Of a stretch of DNA of 64,000 bases, positions 28,887 through 36,381 are shown in pieces. The DNA comes from Dermatophilaceae bacterium Soc4.6. GTDB lineage: Bacteria; Actinomycetota; Actinomycetes; Actinomycetales; Dermatophilaceae. Within the stretch, counting starts at the first letter, position 1. Every line of letters starts with the position of its first letter. Both the position numbers and the translations under genes were made by a program. Below the pieces are notes generated by a model. It worked only from the letters and a program-made list of their open reading frames with translations. It ran no database searches and had not been told where the DNA came from. The stretch is from positions 930,001-994,000 of the forward strand of contig JAZGVH010000002.1 in the NCBI GenBank assembly GCA_039889245.1, given 5' to 3'.

Positions 28887-29554
28887 TGAGCCTTACTTCC
28901 CACGAGGGGCACTCCTTCGTGACCTCCCCCCGCCTGCGCGTCATGCTGGTCGACGACCACGAGCTCGTGCGACAGGGGATAAACTTCCTGCTCACCTCCG
29001 ACGGCTCGATCGAGGTCGTCGCCGAGGGCTCGAGCCTCGCGGAGGGCATGACCCTCGTGCGCTCCACCAGCGTCGACGTGCTCGTCGTCGACGTGTCCCT
29101 CGGTGACGGGTCGGGCCTCGACCTCGTGCGACAGACCCGCGAGATGCGGCCACGCCTGGGCATCGTCGTGCTCACGATGCACGACGACGACAACACCCTG
29201 CTCGAGGCGCTCGACGCCGGGGCCTCCGCGCTCGTCCTCAAGAGCGGCTCCGCCGACGAGGTCATCTCGGCCGTCAAGCACGCGGCCTCCGCACCCGAGT
29301 CATTCACCGCGGCCGGTCTGGCCGGAGCCCTGCGCCGGCAGGCGAATCCCGACCACCCGCGGCTCACCGTGCGCGAGACCGAGGTGCTGCACCGGCTGGC
29401 TGCCGGCGACTCGGTCGCCGCCGTGGCCAAGCAGCTCTACATGAGCGAGTCGACCGTGAAGACGCACATCGCCAAGCTCTACGACAAGCTCGGGGCCAAC
29501 AACCGGGCCAGCGCGGTGATGGCCGCCATCCGGTCGGGGCTCATCAAGTCCTGA
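28883..29554 (+). CDS. NarL/FixJ response regulator paired with the degenerate kinase
   Basis: This is a 223-residue regulator: receiver domain (about 18-135) with MLVDDHELVRQGI, phosphoacceptor Asp70 in VLVVDVSLGDG, and LuxR HTH (about 160-215: LTVRETEVLHRLAAGDSVAAVAKQLYMSESTVKTHI). The ATG overlaps the kinase stop by 4 bases. All acidic-pocket residues needed for phosphorylation seem present, so the regulator looks functional even though its cognate kinase lacks a normal ATP-binding domain. It converges on tadC with a gap of 42 bases. Control of the tad operon is a reasonable guess from position. Confidence 0.93.
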   Translation: MMSLTSHEGHSFVTSPRLRVMLVDDHELVRQGINFLLTSDGSIEVVAEGSSLAEGMTLVRSTSVDVLVVDVSLGDGSGLDLVRQTREMRPRLGIVVLTMHDDDNTLLEALDAGASALVLKSGSADEVISAVKHAASAPESFTAAGLAGALRRQANPDHPRLTVRETEVLHRLAAGDSVAAVAKQLYMSESTVKTHIAKLYDKLGANNRASAVMAAIRSGLIKS

Positions 29555-29596
29555 CCGGCCGCCCGCTCACGGCGCCGTCCCGCCTGCCGACGGCCG

Positions 29597-30511
29597 CTAG
29601 AGCGAGGCGAAGCTCCGCATGATCTGGATGATGCCGGGGCCGAGGAGCACGACGAAGAGCGCCGGGAAGACGAAGAGGAGCATGGGGAAGAGGATCTTCA
29701 CCGGTACCTTCTGGGCTTTCTCCTCCGCCACCTGACGGCGCACCAGACGCATCTCCTTGGCCTGGCCGCGCAGGACCGAGCCCAGGGGGACGCCCAGCCG
29801 GTCGGCCTGCGTCATCGCGGTCACGAAGGTGCGGATCTCGGGGGCCGTCGTGCGGCCGGCCAGGTCGGCGAAGGCGTCGGCCCGTCTCTTGCCGATCTGG
29901 ATCTCGGCCAGCACCCGCCCCAGCTCGGCCGAGACCGGTCCCCCGACCGAGCGGCTGACCTGCAGGAGCGCGGCGTTGAAGGCCTGACCCGCCTCGACGC
30001 ACAGGGTGAGCAGGTCGAGGGCGTCGGCGAGCCCCCGGCGCAGCTTCTCCTGGCGCTTGATCGCGGCGTTGTAGACCAGCAGGTCGGGGACGAAGAAGCC
30101 GCCGACCGCGAGGGCCACCATCATCACCACACCGGCGAGCCCGTTGCTCACGAAGAGCAGCCCGACGACCAGGCCGACGACCAGACCGACCCCCTTCAGC
30201 GACAGGATCCGGTCGACCGTCCACCCCGGGGCGTTGCCAGCCAGCTCGAGGTTGCGGGCGAGGCGCACGACGCTGCCGGACGGAGCCAGCCGGCCCCCGG
30301 CCCGCCTGGCGAGCCCAGCCAGGGGGGTGAGGAAGCGCTGCCCGGCATCCAGCTCGTGCGTGGCCACCTCGTCGCGCGAGACCTGGTCCTCGATCATCGA
30401 GAGGCTGCGGGCGACCCCCCGTGACTCGGTGCCGAGCAGCGCGTAGGCCGCGACCCCCAGCCCCCCGAGGAGCAGGAGCGCTCCGCCCCAGAGCAGCAGT
30501 GCGGCGCCCAT
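29597..30511 (-). CDS. tadC: TadC inner-membrane platform protein (T2SSF family)
   Basis: This is a 304-residue polytopic protein of the type II secretion F family that, with TadB, forms the membrane platform for Flp pilus assembly. Membrane spans are near 1-25, 95-135 and 275-300. The T2SSF domain (about 135-265) includes LRRGLADALDLLTLCVEAGQAFNAAL and the conserved EIQIGKRRADAFADLAGRT. The ATG shares one base with the tadB stop (TGATG), and the ribosome binding site lies in the end of tadB. It is the last gene of the operon. Confidence 0.93.
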   Translation of the reverse strand: MGAALLLWGGALLLLGGLGVAAYALLGTESRGVARSLSMIEDQVSRDEVATHELDAGQRFLTPLAGLARRAGGRLAPSGSVVRLARNLELAGNAPGWTVDRILSLKGVGLVVGLVVGLLFVSNGLAGVVMMVALAVGGFFVPDLLVYNAAIKRQEKLRRGLADALDLLTLCVEAGQAFNAALLQVSRSVGGPVSAELGRVLAEIQIGKRRADAFADLAGRTTAPEIRTFVTAMTQADRLGVPLGSVLRGQAKEMRLVRRQVAEEKAQKVPVKILFPMLLFVFPALFVVLLGPGIIQIMRSFASL

Positions 30512-32484
30512 CAGATCTCCACCTTCGCCATGCGTCCCATGAGGAAGACCCCGAGGGTGAGGGAGCTGACGGCGTAGACCAGCATCCCCGCTCCGATGAG
30601 GCTGTTCCACAGGACGGAGATGTAGTCGTAGTTGAGGAAGAGCGTCGCCAGGAAGATGACGATCGGCAGCAGCGCGAGGATCCACGTGGAGAGGCGACCC
30701 TCAGCCGCGAGCCCCCTCACGTGCCGCGCGAGCGCCTGCCGCTCGCGGATGGTGGCGGCGGTGGTGCGCAGGGTCTCGGAGAGGTTGCCGCCGACCTGCC
30801 GCTGGATGCGCACCGCCATCGCCGTGATCTCCATGTTGCCGCTGCGCATCCGGCCGCCGAGCCGCCCCAGGGCCTCGTCGACGTCGGCCCCGATGCGGGT
30901 CTCGGCCATCGTGCGGCTGAACTCCTTCGCCGCGGGCTGGGCCGCATCGCGGGAGACGGCGTCCAGCGCCTGGAGGAAGGAGAAGCCGGTCTGCAGGCTG
31001 CTCGCCATGAGGGTCAGGACGTCGGGCAGCTGCTGGTCGAACGCCTCGGAGCGTCGGTCGGCCAGGCGCCGCAGCACGAGGCCCGGCGCGAGGAGCCCCA
31101 GGACCACCCCGACCACGATGCCCGCCACGAGGACGCGGCTGAGGAGCAGGCCACCGAGCGCGCCGCAGACCAGGACCGACAGCACGCGCACGACCCACCA
31201 CTCCCCGGCGCGAAAGGGCAGGTCGGCCCGCTCGATGAGGGTCACGGTCGTGCCGGTCGACTGACGGTCGCGCATCATCCGGTCGCCGAATGCCACCACC
31301 GTCTCGGCGAAGGCCCCGGGGCGCGACCGCTCGTCGGGGAGGGCGTCGAAGGCCTGGCTGATCTCGCGGGCGCGCACGGACCCGCGCGACGAGAAGGCCG
31401 GGGCGGTCAGCGCCACGACCACGGCGGCCAGGGCCAGGCCGACGGCGACCAGCGCCAGGACCGCAGTGAGGGGAAGGCCGAGGACGAGAGAGGGTGCCGG
31501 GGTCGCCAGCGCTGCGGGAGGGGCGTTCGTCACCACCGGAGCCGCACCGAGGTCGACGGGCGCCGAGGCGGCGAAGCGGGTGCCACCGCTCGCACCCGAG
31601 AGCACGACCTGCTGGCTGCCGTACTGCGCGTCGCTCGTGCGCAGGCTCCAGCGCACCTGCGTCGTGACGGTCCGAGCCGTAGCGGTCAGCGTCGACACGA
31701 GGGCGGCTGCGTCACCGGCCGGGACCACGCCCGCGGCTCCGTCGGTGGCGACCTGGGCCAGCGGACCGAGGTTCGCCGGGTGGCCCTGGTAGGAGACCAC
31801 CCGCGTCGTCACCCCCGCGGTCCGCAGCCCGGTGGTCACCTGCTCGAGCGTCGCTGCGCTTCCGAGGTCGGCTCCGCCGGTCACCAGCAGCACCGTGCGC
31901 TGACCATCGGCTCCCAGCTGGGTCAGGGCCATCGAGAGCGCGTCGTACGTCGTGCGCCCGAGCCGCGCCACCAGCGCGCCGGCCGCCGCCCGGACCGCGT
32001 TGCGGTCGAGCGTGGGTGCGATGGCGAGTCGCGCCGAGGCGTCGTAGCCGATGACGCCCACGAGCAGGTCGCGCGGCGCGGCGCTCAGGTAGGCGTCGAC
32101 CGCAGCGCGGATGGCGTCGAGGCCGGGGCTCCCCGCCGCGGTGCTGGTGTCGAGCACGAGCATGACCCCTCGGGCCGACGGGGCCACGACCTGAGCGCTG
32201 ACCGGGATCGGCGTCGACCCGATGCTCGCCGTCAGGGAGGAGGCCCCACCGTCGAGCACCCCAGGCACGGTCAGGCTGCCGGAGAGGGTGCCGTCGCTGC
32301 TCACGATCACCGTCGACAGGGCCGCCGTCGGTGCGGGCGCCTCGGCGGCGACCGCGACCGTTGGCCCGCCCAGCAGCACGATGACCAGCAGCGAGAGCGC
32401 CGAGAGCGCCACGGTTAGCGGCAGTGGTGCGGCGCCGGACCGGGCTCGGGCGGGCGACGGGGGCGGGGGCGTCATCGCGGTCAC
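30511..32484 (-). CDS. tadB: VWA-TadB fusion protein of the Tad pilus platform
   Basis: This is a 657-residue protein. The N-terminal half is an exported part: a membrane signal (about 20-47) and a von Willebrand A domain (about 105-280) whose MIDAS-like site reads LVLDTSTAAGS (Asp112; the usual DxSxS has Ala in its last place). After a transmembrane helix (about 345-370) comes the TadB/T2SSF platform domain (about 490-620, QLPDVLTLMASSLQTGFSFLQAL). The two parts would place the VWA domain outside the cell and the platform in the membrane. The GTG start overlaps the tadA stop by 4 bases. Such fusions occur in some actinobacteria; the VWA part may bind the pilus or a surface ligand, which is inference. 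Confidence 0.92.
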   Translation of the reverse strand: MTAMTPPPPSPARARSGAAPLPLTVALSALSLLVIVLLGGPTVAVAAEAPAPTAALSTVIVSSDGTLSGSLTVPGVLDGGASSLTASIGSTPIPVSAQVVAPSARGVMLVLDTSTAAGSPGLDAIRAAVDAYLSAAPRDLLVGVIGYDASARLAIAPTLDRNAVRAAAGALVARLGRTTYDALSMALTQLGADGQRTVLLVTGGADLGSAATLEQVTTGLRTAGVTTRVVSYQGHPANLGPLAQVATDGAAGVVPAGDAAALVSTLTATARTVTTQVRWSLRTSDAQYGSQQVVLSGASGGTRFAASAPVDLGAAPVVTNAPPAALATPAPSLVLGLPLTAVLALVAVGLALAAVVVALTAPAFSSRGSVRAREISQAFDALPDERSRPGAFAETVVAFGDRMMRDRQSTGTTVTLIERADLPFRAGEWWVVRVLSVLVCGALGGLLLSRVLVAGIVVGVVLGLLAPGLVLRRLADRRSEAFDQQLPDVLTLMASSLQTGFSFLQALDAVSRDAAQPAAKEFSRTMAETRIGADVDEALGRLGGRMRSGNMEITAMAVRIQRQVGGNLSETLRTTAATIRERQALARHVRGLAAEGRLSTWILALLPIVIFLATLFLNYDYISVLWNSLIGAGMLVYAVSSLTLGVFLMGRMAKVEI

Positions 32485-33854
32485 CGGCTCCGGGCGAAGA
32501 GGTGCCCGGGCAGGTCGACTCCCTGCTCGGCGAGCTCCTGGGAGAATCGTGGGCGCAGCCCGGTGGGGACGAGCGAGCCGAGAAAACGGCCGTTCTCGTC
32601 ACGGCCTCGCGCGTAGTCGAAGGTGTAGAGCTCCTGCAGGGTGATGGTGTCGCCCTCGAGCACGTCGACCTCGCTGATGCCGACGATGCGCCGGGAGCCG
32701 TCCTTGAGGCGCGACTGCTGGATGACCAGGTCGAGACCGCTGGCCACCTGGTCGCGGATGGCCCGGACGGGCAGGTCGATGCCGGCCATGAGCACCATGG
32801 TCTCGAGCCGCGAGAGGCTGTCGCGGGCGCTGTTGGCGTGCACCGTCGTGAGCGAGCCGTCGTGTCCGGTGTTCATGGCCTGGAGCATGTCGAGCGCGGC
32901 CCCGTCGCGCACCTCGCCCACGACGATCCGGTCGGGCCGCATCCGCAGGGCGTTGCGCACGAGGTCGCGGACGGCGATCTCGCCGCGGCCCTCGGAGTTC
33001 TGCGGGCGCGACTCGAGCCTCAGGACGTGCCGCTGCCGCAGCTGCAGCTCGGCCGCGTCCTCGATGGTCACGATCCGCTGGTCGTCGGGGATGAAGCTCG
33101 ACAGCACGTTGAGCAGGGTGGTCTTGCCGCAGCCGGTGCCGCCGGAGATCAGGATGTTGCGGCGACCGGCCACGCAGAGCGCGAGGAAGTCGCGCACGGT
33201 CGGGGTCAGGGTGCCGAAGGCGATGAGGTCCTGGTCGGTGAAGGGATCGGGCGAGAACTTGCGGATGGTGAGGATCGACCCGTCGAGGGCGATCGGCGGC
33301 ACCACGACGTTGACGCGGGAGCCGTCCGGCAGGCGCGCGTCGACCATCGGGCTCGACTCGTCGACCCGGCGACCGACGCGGCCGACGATCTTGTCGATCG
33401 TGCGCCGCAGGTGGCTCTCGTTGGTGAAGCGGGTCGGAGCGAGCGTGATGCGACCGCCACGCTCGACATAGATCTGCTCGGCGCCGTTAACCATGATCTC
33501 GGTGACGTCGGGGTCGCGCAGCAGCGCCTCGAGGGGTCCGTGGCCGAGGATCTCGTCACTGACCTGTTGGGCGATGCTGGACCGGTCGCTGGCTGAGAGC
33601 GGGGTCTCCTCGAGGTCGAGCACCGACTGCAGCGAGGTGCGCACCTTCTGCTCGAGCACGTCCTCCGGCAGGTTGACGTCGTAGAGCTGCGGTCCGAGCT
33701 GCTCGACGAGGGCCCGGTGCACGTTGGCCTTGACCGTCGCGAAGGGGTCGATCCTGGTGACGGGCGCGCGAGTCATCCCCGGCATCGGCTCGGTGGCGGC
33801 CCCCACCGGCAGCGCCGCCCGGCGGACGCTGTCGATGCGGTCGGCGAGGCTCAT
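32481..33854 (-). CDS. tadA: TadA/CpaF secretion ATPase
   Basis: This is a 457-residue hexameric ATPase that powers Flp pilus assembly. Walker A is SGGTGCGKTTLLN (about 237-249); the Asp box and Walker B with EVRDGAALDMLQAMNTGHDGSLTTVHAN follow (about 314-340). The N-terminal domain (about 60-200) starts LYDVNLPEDVLEQKV and is typical of CpaF. The ATG overlaps the cpaE stop by 4 bases and the stop overlaps the tadB start by 4 bases, so three genes are coupled in line. Confidence 0.96.
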   Translation of the reverse strand: MSLADRIDSVRRAALPVGAATEPMPGMTRAPVTRIDPFATVKANVHRALVEQLGPQLYDVNLPEDVLEQKVRTSLQSVLDLEETPLSASDRSSIAQQVSDEILGHGPLEALLRDPDVTEIMVNGAEQIYVERGGRITLAPTRFTNESHLRRTIDKIVGRVGRRVDESSPMVDARLPDGSRVNVVVPPIALDGSILTIRKFSPDPFTDQDLIAFGTLTPTVRDFLALCVAGRRNILISGGTGCGKTTLLNVLSSFIPDDQRIVTIEDAAELQLRQRHVLRLESRPQNSEGRGEIAVRDLVRNALRMRPDRIVVGEVRDGAALDMLQAMNTGHDGSLTTVHANSARDSLSRLETMVLMAGIDLPVRAIRDQVASGLDLVIQQSRLKDGSRRIVGISEVDVLEGDTITLQELYTFDYARGRDENGRFLGSLVPTGLRPRFSQELAEQGVDLPGHLFARSR

Positions 33855-35059
33855 CGCTTGCCCCCCCAGCTGAACCGGCGCCGCACACCCGTCTCGGGCG
33901 CCGCGCTCGGCGTCCGGCCCGTCGAGGCGGCCAGCTGCGAGCCCTGCGCGCGGATGAACCGGTCGGCGAGGTCGCGGATGGCCAGGCTCACCGGGTGCCT
34001 GGGCTGGTCGAGGGTCATCAGGTTGCCGTGGTTGACCGCCGCCGGCACGTCGACGCTGCCCGGCACCATCACGGCGATCTCGTGCCGGATCGCGGTGACG
34101 ACGTCGGCCGCGCTCAGGCCGACCTTGGCGTCGGAGCGGTTGAGACACACGATGCGCGCCTCGGCCGGGCTGCCGAGCAGGTCGAGCGTCTCGAGGGTGA
34201 CCCGCAGGTTCTTCAGCGCCGGGATGTCGAGCGTCGCGATGAGCACGATGGAGTCGCTCAGGTCGAAGGCGGCCAGCACGTGGTCGGTGATGGCCGGCGG
34301 GGTGTCGACGACGATGAACTCGTAGAGGTGACGGGCCACTCGTAGCACCTCGGTGACCGTGGCGGTGGGGATGCGCTCGACTCCACTCGGGTTGGTGGGG
34401 GCGCACAGCACCTCGAGACCGCTCTGCTGGTGGATCGTGAGGACCGAGGCCAGGCCGCCCTCGTCGAGGTGACCGGCCATGGCGGCCAGCTCCTCCATGG
34501 TCTTGTTGGCCTGCTGGTCGAGGTGCATGGCGATCGCCACGTCGCCGAAGGCGAGGTCGAGGTCGATCAGCAGGGTCCGGTGACCGCACGAGGCGAGGTA
34601 GGCCGCGAGGTTGGTGGACATGGTCGTCTTGCCGACGCCACCCTTGGCCGAGAAGACGGTGATCACGCGACCGGTCTCCTCGTGCCCCTTGCCCGCTGCA
34701 CTGCGCAGCCGGGCCGAGAGCTCGAGGCTGCGTCGGCACGCGTCGGCCAGCGCGGCCAGGTCGTCGGAGGCGACCACCTCGCGGGCGCCGGCCCGCAGGG
34801 CGTAGCCGAGCACGGTGACGTCGAGCCGCTTGCGCAGCAGGATCATGCCCACCTCGGGACGGTCGACCCGCACGGTCTCCATGACCTGGCAGGCCGCATC
34901 GAGGTCGATGTCGGGGCCGATGACGACGAGCAGCTCGGCGGGCGTGCTGGCGAGGGTGCGGGTGATGGACACGCCCGACTCCGCGACCACGAACCCGGCA
35001 CCCAGCGCGTAGGTGTAGTGCTCGGACGCGCGGGGGTCGGTGTCCCAGAGGATGGTCAT
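33851..35059 (-). CDS. cpaE: CpaE-like pilus-localisation ATPase
   Basis: This is a 402-residue MinD/ParA-family protein of tad operons. An N-terminal receiver-like domain (about 1-115) is followed by a normal deviant Walker A motif, SAKGGVGKTTMSTN (about 137-150), and Walker A' LLIDLDLAFGDV. CpaE proteins place the Tad machine in the cell. Unlike the CpaE-like gene at 12.6 kb, both lysines are present here. ATG 35059 is chosen over more distal starts because the family begins near MTILWDTD; the ribosome binding site is weak. It overlaps tadA by 4 bases. Confidence 0.93.
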   Translation of the reverse strand: MTILWDTDPRASEHYTYALGAGFVVAESGVSITRTLASTPAELLVVIGPDIDLDAACQVMETVRVDRPEVGMILLRKRLDVTVLGYALRAGAREVVASDDLAALADACRRSLELSARLRSAAGKGHEETGRVITVFSAKGGVGKTTMSTNLAAYLASCGHRTLLIDLDLAFGDVAIAMHLDQQANKTMEELAAMAGHLDEGGLASVLTIHQQSGLEVLCAPTNPSGVERIPTATVTEVLRVARHLYEFIVVDTPPAITDHVLAAFDLSDSIVLIATLDIPALKNLRVTLETLDLLGSPAEARIVCLNRSDAKVGLSAADVVTAIRHEIAVMVPGSVDVPAAVNHGNLMTLDQPRHPVSLAIRDLADRFIRAQGSQLAASTGRTPSAAPETGVRRRFSWGGKR

Positions 35060-35102
35060 GTCGTGGCCCTCACTGGCGTGGAGTGCGTGGTGGGTGGGCT
35101 GG

Positions 35103-35840
35103 TCACGGGAAGAGGGACGAGTCGGAGACCGAGCCGCTCTGCGACAGGTCCACCCCTGAGCCCCGGAGCCCGAAATAGAGCTTGCCGGTCTGGATGGCGT
35201 GCACGAGTCGCGTGGAGTCGCTGGGCGGCAGGGCCACGGTGACCGGCACCGTGCCGGCCTTGGCGTCCGTCGACTGGGCATCGCCACCCGTCGGGGAGAG
35301 CGACGCCGACCCCACGGCGATGACGAGCACGTCCTCCAGCAGGACCTCCGTGGTGGGGGTGACCTGACCGGCGCTGCCCGGCTTGTCGAAGGTGTCGTAG
35401 ATGACGATGTGCGAGCCGGGGGTCAGGAACTGCCCCACCCGGGCCGGGTCACTGAGCTCGGCCGAGACGGCGACCGTGCCCTTGGGCACCGAGATGGCCT
35501 GCGCCCCCACCGCCTGCGGCTGGAAGCGGGTCGAGAGCACGAACTCGCCGGTCTGGATCTCGTTGACGGCCACGAGGTCCTTGTTCTGCGCCGTGACCTG
35601 CGTCAGGGCGCCCTGCGGGGTCGACTCGGCCGGCAGGTTGGTGCGGCTGAGCAGGCGCTGGTTGACGGCGTCCTGCAGGGAGGTGCCGGCCGGCACCACC
35701 CTGTCGGCCACGTAGACCTGCTGGGGCCGGGCTCCGGCGACCGCGCGGGAGTTCGCCCCCTGGGCGTAGAGCACCAGCGCCCCGACCCCGACCAGGGCGA
35801 CCAGGGCGGCCACGACGACGACGGCGACTCGAGCCTTCAT
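35103..35840 (-). CDS. cpaB: CpaB/RcpC-type SAF-domain pilus protein
   Basis: This is a 245-residue protein with an N-terminal membrane anchor (VAVVVVAALVALVGVGALVLYAQGA, about 5-28), an SAF domain (about 40-110, VYVADRVVPAGTSLQDAVNQRLL) and a C-terminal RcpC-like part (about 115-215). CpaB proteins stabilise the Tad secretion apparatus at the outer face of the membrane. It is preceded by an intergenic stem-loop and followed at a 43-base gap by cpaE. There is no strong ribosome binding site, so its expression may depend on readthrough from flp. Confidence 0.92.
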   Translation of the reverse strand: MKARVAVVVVAALVALVGVGALVLYAQGANSRAVAGARPQQVYVADRVVPAGTSLQDAVNQRLLSRTNLPAESTPQGALTQVTAQNKDLVAVNEIQTGEFVLSTRFQPQAVGAQAISVPKGTVAVSAELSDPARVGQFLTPGSHIVIYDTFDKPGSAGQVTPTTEVLLEDVLVIAVGSASLSPTGGDAQSTDAKAGTVPVTVALPPSDSTRLVHAIQTGKLYFGLRGSGVDLSQSGSVSDSSLFP

Positions 35841-35904
35841 GGGAGGACCGCCTATTCGGGAGGGGAGGGGCCAGCATCGGAGCGGCCAGGGGACGAACTT
35901 CGCC

Positions 35905-35942
35905 CGGCACCCTCCTGTCCAGCACGAACGGTGAGGGTGCCG
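35905..35942 (-). terminator. Stem-loop between flp and cpaB (attenuator-like)
   Basis: Inverted repeat of 10 bases (35905-35914 with 35933-35942) around an 18-base loop. It lies 48 bases after the flp stop. By stopping most transcripts after the pilin gene, it would give excess pilin over assembly proteins. No T-run is present. Confidence 0.6.
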
Positions 35943-35990
35943 AGCCACACAGACGACCTGGAGGCCGCCGGCCCTGAGACGGGCTGGTCG

Positions 35991-36176
35991 TCAGCCCTTG
36001 TTGGTCAGGGTGGTGTTGACGGTGCCGAAGAAGTTTCCGAGCGTCTTGCCGAGGCCGAAGACGAGCCCGATGATGACGACGGCGATACCGGCGACCATCA
36101 GGCCGTACTCGACGGCGGTGGCGCCCCGGTCGCGAGTGGCGAGGCGGACCTTGAGGTGGACGAAGGCCTGGAGCAT
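35991..36176 (-). CDS. flp: Flp/Fap-type IVb pilin
   Basis: This is a 61-residue prepilin, the subunit of the Tad pilus. After a short basic leader (residues 1-18) the cleavage region reads RGATAVEYGLMVAGIAVVI, with Gly as the last leader residue, the Glu at position 5 of the mature protein and the following Tyr, all typical of Flp pilins, followed by a hydrophobic helix. Mature length is about 43 residues. An AAAGGT precedes the ATG. It is first in the operon flp-cpaB-cpaE-tadA-tadB-tadC. A prepilin peptidase (TadV/CpaA) gene is not in the window and must be elsewhere. Confidence 0.96.
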   Translation of the reverse strand: MLQAFVHLKVRLATRDRGATAVEYGLMVAGIAVVIIGLVFGLGKTLGNFFGTVNTTLTNKG

Positions 36177-36229
36177 GGTCGGGTGACCTTTCTGACGGCA
36201 TCAGTGGGTGAAGGAGCGGGGCCCCCCGC

Positions 36230-36251
36230 GATCCTCCCCCCAAGGAGGATC
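36230..36251 (-). promoter_or_regulatory. Stem-loop in the 5' region of the pilin gene
   Basis: Perfect 8-base inverted repeat (36230-36237 with 36244-36251), 6-base loop, 54 to 75 bases upstream of the flp ATG. It may stabilise the pilin message or terminate the upstream lpqB transcript. No clear promoter was found in the 36177-36381 gap. Confidence 0.5.
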
Positions 36252-36381
36252 AGCGATACCTTGACACAGCGACCCCCGGCGTCGGGTGCCCCGGACGGCT
36301 GAAGTCGGCCGAATGGAGGAGGACTCCGGACGTTGGGTCGAGGGGATGAGGGGATGTTCCCCACATTGGATGCGCCGACGC

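Noticed and set aside
30421-32418. 665-codon open frame on the plus strand
   Set aside because: It is antisense to the VWA-tadB gene; it is rich in Arg/His/Gly/Gln repeats with no domain.
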